Of a DNA stretch of 40,284 nucleotides, positions 31,432 through 39,428 are shown piece after piece (the stretch's first letter is position 1; every line of letters begins with the position of its first letter). Both the position numbers and the translations under genes were made by a program. The stretch is from Bacillota bacterium (GTDB lineage Bacteria; Vulcanimicrobiota; JAJTBE01), in contig JAJTBE010000048.1 in the NCBI GenBank assembly GCA_021287065.1, positions 1 through 40,284 on the forward strand. Direction: 5' to 3'. The notes under the pieces were generated by a model. That model was not told where the DNA came from, made no database searches, and saw only the letters and a program-made list of their open reading frames with translations.

Positions 31432-31547
31432 ACACTTTTGCGAAGTGTGGGGGCTGTCTGAGCAGCCGCCTCTGTGAAGTATCATGGCAGGCGGAGTCCG
31501 GCGGGATTTCGTTCTGGTGAGGAAGCTCTTCAGGCAGCCCCCACAGA
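31432..31547 (+). ncRNA. Possible structured RNA in the murE-murF gap
   Basis: A hairpin ACACTT/AAGTGT (31432-31448) leads into a long closing stem. GTGGGGGCTG (31447-31456) pairs with CAGCCCCCAC (31535-31544), and five further pairs on the inner side (TCTGA with TTCAG) follow after one nucleotide. Within it CCGCCT (31466-31471) pairs with AGGCGG (31489-31494). This would make a branched fold of about 100 nt. No T-tract follows, so it is not a simple terminator. The rest of the 31266-31658 gap holds no convincing gene. Confidence 0.4.
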
Positions 31548-31658
31548 TATTTTCGAATCATCACCACTGGTGGTTCGTAACGGGAGATCACTCCATTCAG
31601 GCAAGAATGGCTGTAATCTTCATATTTTTATTATAACGATTCAGGATACTGACATAAG

Positions 31659-33035
31659 ATGGAATTGATTCAGATGAATGAAGTCCTGTCATGGACAGGC
31701 GGAACATGGACAGGCATGGAAAAAAGCGCCGGGCTTACCGGTATTTCAACAGACAGCAGAACCGTGGCGCCGGGCGAACTGTTCATTCCCCTGTCGGGTG
31801 AAAATTTTGACGGACATAACTATATAGACACTGCTATAAACAAGGGAGCGACAGGTTTTCTCTCTTCGAAACCCATAACCAACGGACACAGGGACAAAGG
31901 CGGAATCATTGTGGGGGACACCCTTTCAGCCTATCAGGAAATAGCACGGGGTTATCTCAAAAAATTCCGGATTCCCGTAATCGCCGTAACAGGCAGCAAT
32001 GGAAAAACCACCACAAAGGATCTCGTTACAAGAATTCTCAGTGAAAAGTTCAAAATCGTAAAAACCGAGAAAAACTACAACAACGAAGTAGGCGTGCCTA
32101 AAACGGTTCTGAGCATCGACTCATCAACAGAAGCTCTGGTAGTGGAGCTTGCAATGCGGGGAATGGGCCAGATAAGGGAACTCTCCCGTATTGTGGAGCC
32201 TGATATTGCGGTAATCACCAATGTGGGCGAATCCCATATTGAGCTTCTCGGTTCAAGGGATGCCATAGCAAGCACAAAGGGTGAGATTCTCGAATATCTC
32301 AACCCCAACGGCTTTGCAATTCTCAATGCCGATGACGATTATTATCAGTACATGTCGGAAAAGTCCCCGGCTCAGGTTATTTCCTTCGGTATCAGAAATA
32401 AAGCTGACATCATGCTTATTAAGAAGGAAGACAGAGGTCTGGACGGATACAATCTCATAGTTGCCATCGAAAGCTCGATTCATTCCTTCAATCTTCCCCT
32501 TATGGGAGAACATAATATTTACAATGCCCTTGCCGGTATTGCCGTAGCTACATGTCTTCGTATGTCGGGCAAGGAAATTTTCAATGGTCTTGAATCGGTG
32601 AAACCTACCGAAAAACGGATGGAAATCAACAAAACTCCCGGCGGCTGGGTTGTTCTCAACGATTCTTACAATGCATCTCCCCAGTCTATGGGAAAAGCTC
32701 TGGAAGTATTAAGGGATCTGCCCTGTTCAGGCAGAAAAATCGCCGTTCTGGCGGATATGCTTGAACTGGGGGATATTGCACCTGCGGCACATAACGAAAT
32801 CGGCAGAAAAGCAGTGGAATGCGGAGTTAATATGCTTTTCACCAAAGGCGAACTTGGATCTTGCATTGCTCAGGGAGCAAAAACTGCGGAACTTAACGGC
32901 GAACTGGTTCATCATCTTGCCGACAGCGGTGCGATTATCGAAAAGCTCAGGGGAATGGTGGAACCCGGGGACATAATCCTGGTCAAGGGATCCCGGCGTA
33001 TGAAAATGGAAGAAATAGCAGAGGCTCTTATATAA
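31659..33035 (+). CDS. murF: UDP-N-acetylmuramoyl-tripeptide-D-alanyl-D-alanine ligase MurF
   Basis: MurF attaches D-Ala-D-Ala to complete the UDP-MurNAc pentapeptide. It has the three Mur-ligase domains. GISTDSRTVAPGELFIPLSGENFDGHNYI is the UDP-binding N-terminus. The central ATPase loop is VTGSNGKTTTKD (110-121), followed by EKNYNNEVGVPKTVL and ELAMRGMGQIRELSRIVEPDIAVITNVGESHIELLGS. The C-terminal domain has INKTPGGWVVLNDSYNASPQSM and VKGSRRMKMEEI. Length (458) is normal. The ATG at 31659 has no strong Shine-Dalgarno, perhaps linked to the structured leader upstream. mraY follows 21 nt later with its own GGAGG. Confidence 0.97.
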   Translation: MELIQMNEVLSWTGGTWTGMEKSAGLTGISTDSRTVAPGELFIPLSGENFDGHNYIDTAINKGATGFLSSKPITNGHRDKGGIIVGDTLSAYQEIARGYLKKFRIPVIAVTGSNGKTTTKDLVTRILSEKFKIVKTEKNYNNEVGVPKTVLSIDSSTEALVVELAMRGMGQIRELSRIVEPDIAVITNVGESHIELLGSRDAIASTKGEILEYLNPNGFAILNADDDYYQYMSEKSPAQVISFGIRNKADIMLIKKEDRGLDGYNLIVAIESSIHSFNLPLMGEHNIYNALAGIAVATCLRMSGKEIFNGLESVKPTEKRMEINKTPGGWVVLNDSYNASPQSMGKALEVLRDLPCSGRKIAVLADMLELGDIAPAAHNEIGRKAVECGVNMLFTKGELGSCIAQGAKTAELNGELVHHLADSGAIIEKLRGMVEPGDIILVKGSRRMKMEEIAEALI

Positions 33036-33056
33036 AAAGCTTCGGGAGGAAGCAAA

Positions 33057-34064
33057 ATGCCTGAAATAAGGATTATAATGGGAAAAATTCTCAGCGCCGG
33101 CGGACTTGCCCTGGTGCTGAGCCTTATTATTTATCCCTTTTATATTAAGTATCTGAAAGTCAAATCCTTCGGACAGCAGATAAGAAGCGACGGACCTGAA
33201 AACCACTTTATTAAGAAAGACACCCCCACAATGGGCGGTTTTGTTCTGATTGTGGTTGCACTTATTGCTTCTTTTGTATTTCTTGGTAAGTATATGACCA
33301 ACAACTTTATTGCTCTGGTCATTATGGTTCTGGGCGGAATGGGCCTCGGACTCACCGACGACCTTGCCAAGATTATGAAGCGTAAATCTCTGGGGTTGAG
33401 AGCAAGGGAAAAACTGGTTATTCAGATTCTTATGGGTTGTTTTATTGTTTTCTTCCTTATTAAATATACTCACATAAGTATAGAAACAGTGGTTCCTTTC
33501 ATCGGAGCCATTAGTTCGATCCCGTTTTTTCTGGTTTTTTCCACTGTTGTGGTTGTAGGCACTATCAATGCGGTGAATCTGACCGACGGCCTTGATGGTC
33601 TGGCGGCTGGAATCAGCGCAGTCTGTTTTCTGGCTTATATGGTTATCTGCTATAAAAACGAGCAGTTTGACCTTGCTGTGGCAGCATTTGCATTTATGTG
33701 CGCCTGTGTGGGCTTTCTCTGGTTTAATGCCTATCCCGCTAAGATATTTATGGGGGATACCGGCTCTCTGGCGCTGGGTTCGGCTCTTGCCACATTTGCC
33801 GTTTTTACAAGAACTGAATTCCTGCTGATTCTCATAGGCGGTATTTTCGTTGCAGAAGCTGTTTCTGTGATTCTTCAGGTTTCATACTTCAAAATGACCG
33901 GAGGAAAGAGACTCTTCAAAATGGCTCCCCTCCACCACCACTTCGAAAAATGCGGATGGCACGAAGTGGAGGTTACTGTCAGGTTCTGGATTATAAGTCT
34001 TGCTCTGGCGGTAGGCGGACTGCTTTTCTACTTCAAGGATTTTCTGAAAATCGTTTACAAATAA
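33057..34064 (+). CDS. mraY: Phospho-N-acetylmuramoyl-pentapeptide-transferase MraY
   Basis: MraY transfers phospho-MurNAc-pentapeptide to undecaprenyl phosphate, making lipid I at the inner membrane. The 335-residue protein has about ten membrane helices and all motifs: DTPTMGG (55-61), the Asp pair DD (101-102) in LGLTDDLAKI, NAVNLTDGLDGLAAG (about 171-185) with the catalytic Asp, and APLHHHFEKCGWHEVEVTVRFW near the C-terminus. The ATG follows GGGAGG with good spacing. After its stop a 198-nt gap contains a repeat fragment and an inverted repeat before murD. Confidence 0.97.
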   Translation: MPEIRIIMGKILSAGGLALVLSLIIYPFYIKYLKVKSFGQQIRSDGPENHFIKKDTPTMGGFVLIVVALIASFVFLGKYMTNNFIALVIMVLGGMGLGLTDDLAKIMKRKSLGLRAREKLVIQILMGCFIVFFLIKYTHISIETVVPFIGAISSIPFFLVFSTVVVVGTINAVNLTDGLDGLAAGISAVCFLAYMVICYKNEQFDLAVAAFAFMCACVGFLWFNAYPAKIFMGDTGSLALGSALATFAVFTRTEFLLILIGGIFVAEAVSVILQVSYFKMTGGKRLFKMAPLHHHFEKCGWHEVEVTVRFWIISLALAVGGLLFYFKDFLKIVYK

Positions 34065-34088
34065 TACCGGTTTTACAGGGTTGTCCCA

Positions 34089-34116
34089 AATGCCACTGAA
34101 TTGGCAAAATTCACTC
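34089..34116 (-). repeat. Terminal fragment of the dispersed repeat
   Basis: 28 bp matching the end of copy D (37993-38020) with two differences, and related to the AATTCAGTCGCATT ends of copies A and B. It stands alone between mraY and murD, without the hairpin-rich body. Confidence 0.6.
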
Positions 34117-34192
34117 CCTCAATTCATGGATATTGGGTTTGTCCTTCCGGTATGGCGGTGGAATTCCGTCAAACCTCATTAAAAACTGTAAT

Positions 34193-34236
34193 GCAAAGTT
34201 TCATTAATTCCGGTTCCTGTAAAGCTTAAACTTTGC
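34193..34236. promoter_or_regulatory. Stem-loop ahead of murD
   Basis: GCAAAGTTT (34193-34201) and AAACTTTGC (34228-34236) form a perfect 9-bp stem with a 26-nt loop, 26 nt before the murD TTG. It may affect murD translation. There is no T-tract. Confidence 0.35.
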
Positions 34237-34262
34237 ACAACAATGGTTATGGAGAAACATAA

Positions 34263-35666
34263 TTGAAACATACTGACTTAACAGGCAAAAAAATAAGCAT
34301 TCTTGGTCTTGGAAAGAGCGGCAGAGCTTTAGCCCGTGTTCTGACCGAAAAAGGTGCATCTATTCTTGTCAGTGATTCGCAGCCTGATGAAAAACTGAAT
34401 GAAGCAAAGGAAGAGCTTTCTGATCTTAATATTGAATGGGAGACAGGCGGACATACCGCACGGATTTACTCCGGCAGGGATATGGTAATAATAAGCCCCG
34501 GTATTTCCATCTATCATCCCGTTCTGCAGGAAGCAATGGACGCAGGGGTTCATGTAATCAGTGAAGTGGAAATGGCGTTTCTTCTGGCGCAGGCTCCTTT
34601 CATTGCCATAACCGGAACCAATGGTAAATCCACAACAACGACCCTTATTCATGAAACACTGCTGGAATCCGGCAGAAATTCATACCTGGCGGGCAATATC
34701 GGAATTCCCCTTGTGGGAGAAGTGGGCAAAATACCCGAAGACGGATGGATTGCCGCAGAAATCAGCAGCTTCCAGCTTGAAGCTGTGGAACATTTCAGGC
34801 CTAAAATTGCTGCATTGCTTAACATCACCTCGGACCATATCGACAGACACCGCAGTTTTCAGGGTTATGTTGATGCAAAAGCCCATATTTTCAGGGTTCA
34901 GGATGAAACTGATTTTGCCGTGCTTAATGCTGATGATGAAGCTGTGATGTCGGTTGCGGATAAGATCAAATCCCGTATTCTTCTGTTTTCCGTAACAAAA
35001 CCTGTGGCGGAAGGTGCTTACTGTATTGACGAAGGTATGATCCGCTATGTTTTTGACGGTGTGGAAAAAGATCTTTTCCATTGGGATGAAAGCCCGCTGA
35101 GAGGAAAACACAATCTGCAGAATGTTCTGGCTGTGTTGTGTATGTGCCTTGCTGCCGGTGTGGATCCTGCAAATATTCTTCCCACTCTGCGGAAGTTTAA
35201 ACCTCTTCATTACAGAATGGAATATGTGGATGAGATTGGCGGCGTTAAGTTTTATAATGATTCAAAGGGAACAAACCCGGATGCCGTAAGAGCTTCCCTC
35301 GAATCATTCAGACCGCCCCTGACCCTTATCGCAGGCGGAACCGATAAAAATCTCGATTTCGGGTGGCTTGCCGGACATATTGCCCTGCGCGCAGCTCATG
35401 TAGTACTCATTGGCGAATCCAGATTTAAGATTGAAGCGGCTCTCAAAGAGAAAAACTATGAGAACATTACTGTTATTGACGATATGAGCCTTCCCGGATT
35501 TAAGGAATCGATCCGGACGGCATTTTTAAAGACTCCTGAAGGAGGCGTCGTCCTCCTTTCGCCTTCATGCGCCAGTTTTGATATGTTCAAAAGGGCTGAG
35601 CACAGAGGCGAAATGTTCAATGTGTATGTAAGGGAGCTGAAGGAAGAGTATGAAAAAGAAGTTTGA
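34263..35666 (+). CDS. murD: UDP-N-acetylmuramoyl-L-alanine-D-glutamate ligase MurD
   Basis: MurD adds D-glutamate to UDP-MurNAc-L-Ala. Start TTG at 34263 has GGAG about nine nucleotides upstream and opens with the family N-terminus (LTGKKISILGLGKSGRALARVL). SPGI (79-82) lies in the UDP-binding domain. The ATP loop is ITGTNGKSTTT (116-126), followed by GNIGIPL and AEISSFQLEAVEHFRPKIAALLNITSDHIDRH. The C-terminal domain has YNDSKGTNPDAVRASLESF, LIAGGTDKNLDF and LLSPSCASFDMFKRAEHRGEMF. Length (467) is slightly above the usual 440-450. The gene overlaps ftsW by 17 nt. Confidence 0.97.
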   Translation: MKHTDLTGKKISILGLGKSGRALARVLTEKGASILVSDSQPDEKLNEAKEELSDLNIEWETGGHTARIYSGRDMVIISPGISIYHPVLQEAMDAGVHVISEVEMAFLLAQAPFIAITGTNGKSTTTTLIHETLLESGRNSYLAGNIGIPLVGEVGKIPEDGWIAAEISSFQLEAVEHFRPKIAALLNITSDHIDRHRSFQGYVDAKAHIFRVQDETDFAVLNADDEAVMSVADKIKSRILLFSVTKPVAEGAYCIDEGMIRYVFDGVEKDLFHWDESPLRGKHNLQNVLAVLCMCLAAGVDPANILPTLRKFKPLHYRMEYVDEIGGVKFYNDSKGTNPDAVRASLESFRPPLTLIAGGTDKNLDFGWLAGHIALRAAHVVLIGESRFKIEAALKEKNYENITVIDDMSLPGFKESIRTAFLKTPEGGVVLLSPSCASFDMFKRAEHRGEMFNVYVRELKEEYEKEV

Positions 35667-36921
35667 CACTTTTATGTTTTTGCCCATTCTGGGACTGATA
35701 CTCTACGGAATTATTATGATTTTTTCCGCTTCCAGCCCCACTGCTGCTTTATCGCCTATGTGTAACAACGATCCCTATTTCTTTCTCAAAAGGCATTTAA
35801 TATGGCTTGGAATAGGTTTTGTTGCTATGTATTTCGCCTACAAAATGGATGTTAACCAGTGGCGTAAATATGCTGTGCCCATTATGGTTCTGGCGCTGTT
35901 TATGCTGGTTCTGGTGATGGTTCCCGGACTGTCAAGGGAAGTTCTCGGTGCGAGAAGGTATCTCTATTTTGGCTCCCAGACCTTCCAGCCTTCGGAATTT
36001 GCCAAAATCGCTATGATATTCTGGCTTGCGGATGCACTTGCAAGGCGAAAGGAAAATGTGCGGAAGTTTAAGACTCTCCTCGGCATTTTTGCCGTGGTGG
36101 GCGTTATCGTTATACTCATCGAAAAACAGCCTGACCTCGGAACAACAATCGTCATCGGCGGCACTTTCCTCGGAATGCTTTTCCTTGCCGGTGTGAAGAT
36201 ATGGCAGCTCGCTGCAATTTCCGTAGCCGGTGTTGCCATTGCGGTTTCCAGAATTCTGGAAGAATCTTACCGAATGGCCCGAATCACTGCATTCCTCGAT
36301 CCGTGGAAAGATTCGCAGGGTGCAGGTTATCAGATAATTCAGTCTTTAATAGCCCTTGGGTCCGGCGGACTTCATGGTCTTGGACTAGGTGAGAGCAGAC
36401 AGAAATATTTCTATCTGCCTGAAAAATTTACCGACTTCATCTTCGCCATAACCGGCGAGGAACTGGGGTTCTATTTTGGAACCCTGCCGATTATAATTCT
36501 CTTTCTGGTTTTTCTATACAAAGGATTGCGTATTTCCGCCAATGCCAAAGATCCGTTTATGTGTCTTCTGGCCGGAGGTGTTACATTCCAGATTGCTTTC
36601 CAGGCATTTGTCAATATGGGCGTTGTATCAAGCATGCTGCCCTGCACCGGTATCCCCCTTCCCTTTATCAGCTTTGGAGGAACATCACTTGTCTTCACTA
36701 TGTTCAGCATAGGCTTTCTAATGAATGTGGCAGGTGAACCGCGGCGGTCTGTGGAAGCCAAGGATGTGGATAAAGTGACTAAACCGCGATTTGGACCCAG
36801 AGAATCAGGAGAAATCGAAATTCCATCAGAGAAGGAGAGGGATCCGGGCAAAATTGCCCGTCTGTCATGCAAATTACCATCACAGGAGGAGGCACGGGAG
36901 GCCACATATATCCCGCAATAG
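35650..36921 (+). CDS. ftsW: Septal peptidoglycan glycosyltransferase FtsW (SEDS family)
   Basis: FtsW polymerises lipid II into glycan strands at the septum as partner of FtsI. The 423-residue protein has about ten membrane helices and SEDS features: ARRYLYFGSQTFQPSEFAKIAMI, IEKQPDLGTTIVIGG with the catalytic Asp of the PDLGT motif, ITAFLDPWKDSQGAGYQIIQSLIALGSGGLHGLGLGESRQKYFYLPEKFTDFIFAITGEELGF, and PCTGIPLPFISFGGTSLV. The ATG lies inside the murD 3' end (17-nt overlap). The C-terminal tail (about 365-423) is hydrophilic and, for its last 55 nt, overlaps the murG reading frame. Confidence 0.97.
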   Translation: MKKKFDTFMFLPILGLILYGIIMIFSASSPTAALSPMCNNDPYFFLKRHLIWLGIGFVAMYFAYKMDVNQWRKYAVPIMVLALFMLVLVMVPGLSREVLGARRYLYFGSQTFQPSEFAKIAMIFWLADALARRKENVRKFKTLLGIFAVVGVIVILIEKQPDLGTTIVIGGTFLGMLFLAGVKIWQLAAISVAGVAIAVSRILEESYRMARITAFLDPWKDSQGAGYQIIQSLIALGSGGLHGLGLGESRQKYFYLPEKFTDFIFAITGEELGFYFGTLPIIILFLVFLYKGLRISANAKDPFMCLLAGGVTFQIAFQAFVNMGVVSSMLPCTGIPLPFISFGGTSLVFTMFSIGFLMNVAGEPRRSVEAKDVDKVTKPRFGPRESGEIEIPSEKERDPGKIARLSCKLPSQEEAREATYIPQ

Positions 36922-37964
36922 CCGTCGCTTCCGAAATACGGAAGAGATACGGTGATGCTGAAGTTTCATTTATAGGAACCGAAAAGGGTATAGAGTCTAA
37001 ATCCGTTCCTGCTGCAGGTTTTTCCATCGATTTTGTAAACGCCGCAGCTATCTCCGCACACCCCGTCAAACTGCTTAAATCGCTTTTAATAAATAATTCA
37101 GGTGCATCAAAAGCTAAAAAACTGCTTGCCGACAACAAAACAAAACTTGTTATCGGTTCAGGAGGCTTTGTAAGCGCACCCGTTCTTGCCGCAGCCGTTA
37201 TGAAAGGCATTCCGGTTGTGCTCCTTGAACAGAATGTTCTCCCCGGCAAAGTAAACAGGCTTGTTTCACACTGGGCAAAGAAAATTCTCACCAGTTTCGA
37301 AGGCTCGTCCCAATATCTTCCTTCAGAAAAGGTCGTTCTCACAGGAAACCCCATCCGAAGGGAAATTATGGACAGAACAAAGGAAGAAGGGCTTAAAGCC
37401 CTTAAACTCGCCCCCGGTAAATTCACCATAGCAATCACCGGCGCTTCACAGGGAGCAAGAAGCATTAACAATGCAGTAATCAAAGCGCTTCCCCGCTGGA
37501 TGAATAACGATTGGCAGATAATTCATCTTACCGGTAGAAATAACTATGAGGAAGTAAAAAGTGCCGTGGAACCCATTCAGGGAGATTTCACCGGAGAATA
37601 CAGACTCATCGACTTTACCGAGGACATTGCTTCCGTATATGCCGTTGCAGATCTGATAATATCAAGAGCCGGAGCGTCATCTCTTGCGGAAATCACCGCA
37701 AGGGGAATTCCCGCCATACTGATCCCTTATCCACACGCAGCCGACAACCATCAGGAAAAAAATGCCCGCTGGATTGAAAAATGCGGCGGAGCAAGGGTTA
37801 TCCCTGATAAAAACCTGGAACCCGGCGAACTGCTTTGTCACGAAGCAATAGATATGGCAAAAGACAGGGACAAACTAAGGCACATGTCCGAGGCTATAAA
37901 AACTCAGGGGAAACCTGAAGCCCTTGATACAATAATGAAAGAACTGGAACCCTTTATAAAATAA
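36867..37964 (+). CDS. murG: UDP-N-acetylglucosamine transferase MurG
   Basis: MurG adds GlcNAc to lipid I, giving lipid II, at the cytoplasmic face of the membrane. The start at 36867 is fixed by the family N-terminus MQITITGGGTGGHIYPAIA, where GGGTGGH (7-13) binds phosphate; it overlaps the ftsW end by 55 nt. GSGGFVSAPVLAAA, LLEQNVLPGKVNRLVSHWAKKI, GNPIRREI and ITGASQGARSINNAV follow. ISRAGASSLAEITARGIPAILIPYPHAADNHQEKNA is the UDP-GlcNAc site. Length (365) is typical. It is the last dcw gene here. murC, murB, ddl, ftsQ, ftsA and ftsZ are not in the window; the cluster ends in repeats. Confidence 0.97.
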   Translation: MQITITGGGTGGHIYPAIAVASEIRKRYGDAEVSFIGTEKGIESKSVPAAGFSIDFVNAAAISAHPVKLLKSLLINNSGASKAKKLLADNKTKLVIGSGGFVSAPVLAAAVMKGIPVVLLEQNVLPGKVNRLVSHWAKKILTSFEGSSQYLPSEKVVLTGNPIRREIMDRTKEEGLKALKLAPGKFTIAITGASQGARSINNAVIKALPRWMNNDWQIIHLTGRNNYEEVKSAVEPIQGDFTGEYRLIDFTEDIASVYAVADLIISRAGASSLAEITARGIPAILIPYPHAADNHQEKNARWIEKCGGARVIPDKNLEPGELLCHEAIDMAKDRDKLRHMSEAIKTQGKPEALDTIMKELEPFIK

Positions 37965-37992
37965 AGCGGAACAAAAAATCCCCCGCAATCCC

Positions 37993-38239
37993 AATACCAC
38001 TGAATTAGCAAAATTCACTCAAATCCCCCCCAGCCCAATACTCCTGTTTTTCAAGGAGGGAGATTCGGAGGGCAACTTCGCTTTTTTAAAAAAGCATGGT
38101 TCCCTCTGACGGTCCCCACCCCCCCACGGTCCCCGGTCGGTCCCCCGATTCAAAAGTTTTGGGATGGCGGGTGCCCGCCCGCAGGGTGGGCGCGAGGAAA
38201 CTTTTTTCAAAAAGTTTTCTCTGGGAGCTGGGCAAACCG
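37993..38239 (-). repeat. Dispersed hairpin-rich repeat, copy D (inverted)
   Basis: This is the reverse complement of copies A and B with moderate divergence. It starts with the AATTCAGT-type end, contains the GCTTTTTT/AAAAAAGC hairpin, GGGTGCCCGCCC and AAAAAGTTT elements, and ends at GGGAGCTGGG. It lies immediately behind murG. Confidence 0.8.
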
Positions 38240-38291
38240 TTAAAATTCTCGTGAGCGTTCAGAAAAATCCAAACTTCAATTCAGAGGCTTG

Positions 38292-38369
38292 AGGGCGAAC
38301 CTGCGGGTTCGCGTCGGGGTTGCAAACCCCTCCTACGATCCCTGGCGAATACTTGCCGTTATTGGGTTT
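38292..38369 (-). repeat. Second dispersed repeat family, copy 2 (inverted)
   Basis: Reverse complement of 22515-22592 with few changes, including GGGGTTGCAAACCCC and GCGAACC/GGTTCGC stems. As at 22 kb it accompanies the larger repeat. Confidence 0.75.
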
Positions 38370-38442
38370 ACCCTGCTGTCTCCACCCAATTTCCACATCG
38401 GATTTGGTTGCTTTTCGCATATCCTGAAGCCCCTGGAACCAA

Positions 38443-38616
38443 CACCGGGTTTTAACCCGGTGACAGTCAAACCGCATAACCACGGGTTTTAAACCATTTT
38501 AATGGTTTCCCGGATTTCAACGATGGCGTTTTCCGGTAAACTGTTAAAACAGTTTGGGCTTTGTGGTTGCAGGCTTGCAGTCCACCAGATTGAAGTCTGG
38601 TGTTGGTTCCAGAACC
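38443..38616. repeat. Row of five palindromes, four of them 46-47 nt apart
   Basis: Perfect inverted repeats lie at 38443-38462 (CACCGGGTT arms), 38491-38508 (AAACCATT), 38538-38555 (AAACTGTT), 38583-38602 (CACCAGA) and 38605-38616 (GGTTC). Centre-to-centre steps are 47, 47, 46 and 18 nt. Stem sequences differ while spacing is kept. They end six nucleotides before the stop codon of the minus-strand gene at 38622. Confidence 0.65.
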
Positions 38617-38621
38617 ATGCT

Positions 38622-39167
38622 TTAAAGCCTGCTGTATATGGTTTCGATGAGTTTTTCCGGGTCTTCACGGGATTTATATTTTGAGTTTTTTTGATGGATT
38701 ATTGTAAGAATACACAGTGTATTCTTTTTTACAATTATAGACTTGATAAGTCCTCCATCACCTTTACTGCAGTCAGAAAGATAATAAAACCTGTCCCCAT
38801 ATTTTTTCCCCTTTGGTGTTACCTCTTTCCAGTTGGGATCAACCACACTGCCTTTATGGTAATTGATTATGTTTTGATTAATTGGATCCTTATAGTAATA
38901 GATTACCAAATCAATAAATGAAGCAGGTGGAGCATTATATGGATTACCATATTTTTTTTCATAGTATTTTCTTGCATCATTTGAGTTTGTTGACCATGAT
39001 TCTACACAATACGTGCTCTTATCGGTATGCAGATTGTTAAGATAATACCCATCCGGCAAATCCGCCTTTGTCAGTATCTGTTTTGGTTTTGCTGTATCTG
39101 CAAACGACGAAAAGACTGAACAGTAAAAAAACATTAAAATTATCATTAACAAACATCGGTTTTTCAT
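38622..39167 (-). CDS. Secreted protein of unknown family, paralogue 1
   Basis: The 181-residue protein has a signal peptide (MKNRCLLMIILMFFYCSVFSSFA before DTAK). The mature part contains LTKADLPDGYYL, ESWSTNSNDARKYYEKKYG, FIDLVIYYYKD, KGSVVDPNWKEVTPKGKKYGDRFYYLSDC, a hydrophobic strand ILTIIHQ and the C-terminus EKLIETIYSRL. The gene at 39429-39977 encodes a clear paralogue with the same motifs in the same order and an identical last 11 residues. No known family or catalytic motif is recognised. Base composition is AT-rich compared with the dcw genes, hinting at different origin. Two Cys in the mature part could form a disulfide. Confidence 0.7.
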   Translation of the reverse strand: MKNRCLLMIILMFFYCSVFSSFADTAKPKQILTKADLPDGYYLNNLHTDKSTYCVESWSTNSNDARKYYEKKYGNPYNAPPASFIDLVIYYYKDPINQNIINYHKGSVVDPNWKEVTPKGKKYGDRFYYLSDCSKGDGGLIKSIIVKKNTLCILTIIHQKNSKYKSREDPEKLIETIYSRL

Positions 39168-39254
39168 TTAATGCTCCTTAAAAATGTATTTTTAGTTTTT
39201 TTCAGAAACAGCAATGCTTTGCGCCAATAACAGGCGAGTCTGGAAAGGTAACCA

Positions 39255-39272
39255 GCAAGGCTGAAGCCTTGC
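39255..39272. repeat. Short palindrome between the paralogues
   Basis: GCAAGGCT-GA-AGCCTTGC is a perfect 8-bp stem within GC-richer sequence unlike the AT-rich flanks. It looks like another small intergenic hairpin repeat. Confidence 0.5.
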
Positions 39273-39349
39273 GCTACGGGGGCTTTCGGAGATTTTCTTT
39301 TTTTTATGGGTTTTGATTTTTCTTTTTGGACAATTATTTATACAAGTTC

Positions 39350-39389
39350 CGAATAAAAATATTCCGGGCGGTAACAATCCACCCGGAAT
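39350..39389 (-). terminator. Rho-independent terminator of the gene at 39429-39977
   Basis: On the minus strand ATTCCGGGTGG (39389-39379) pairs with CCGCCCGGAAT (39371-39361), eleven pairs with one G-U, around a 7-nt loop, followed by ATTTTTATT. It is 40 nt after the stop codon. Confidence 0.8.
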
Positions 39390-39428
39390 AATTTTTCTGG
39401 AAAACCTCTATGTGGGGACATGAACCCC

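Noticed and set aside
31262..31591. A 109-codon minus-strand reading frame in the murE-murF gap
   Set aside because: It lacks a ribosome-binding site and recognisable domains and runs through the strong inverted repeats. Structured non-coding DNA or a repeat explains it better, though a search for similar frames elsewhere would be worthwhile.
38443..38616. The regularly spaced palindromes as a CRISPR array
   Set aside because: The repeated units do not share sequence; only spacing and symmetry are constant. No cas gene is nearby.
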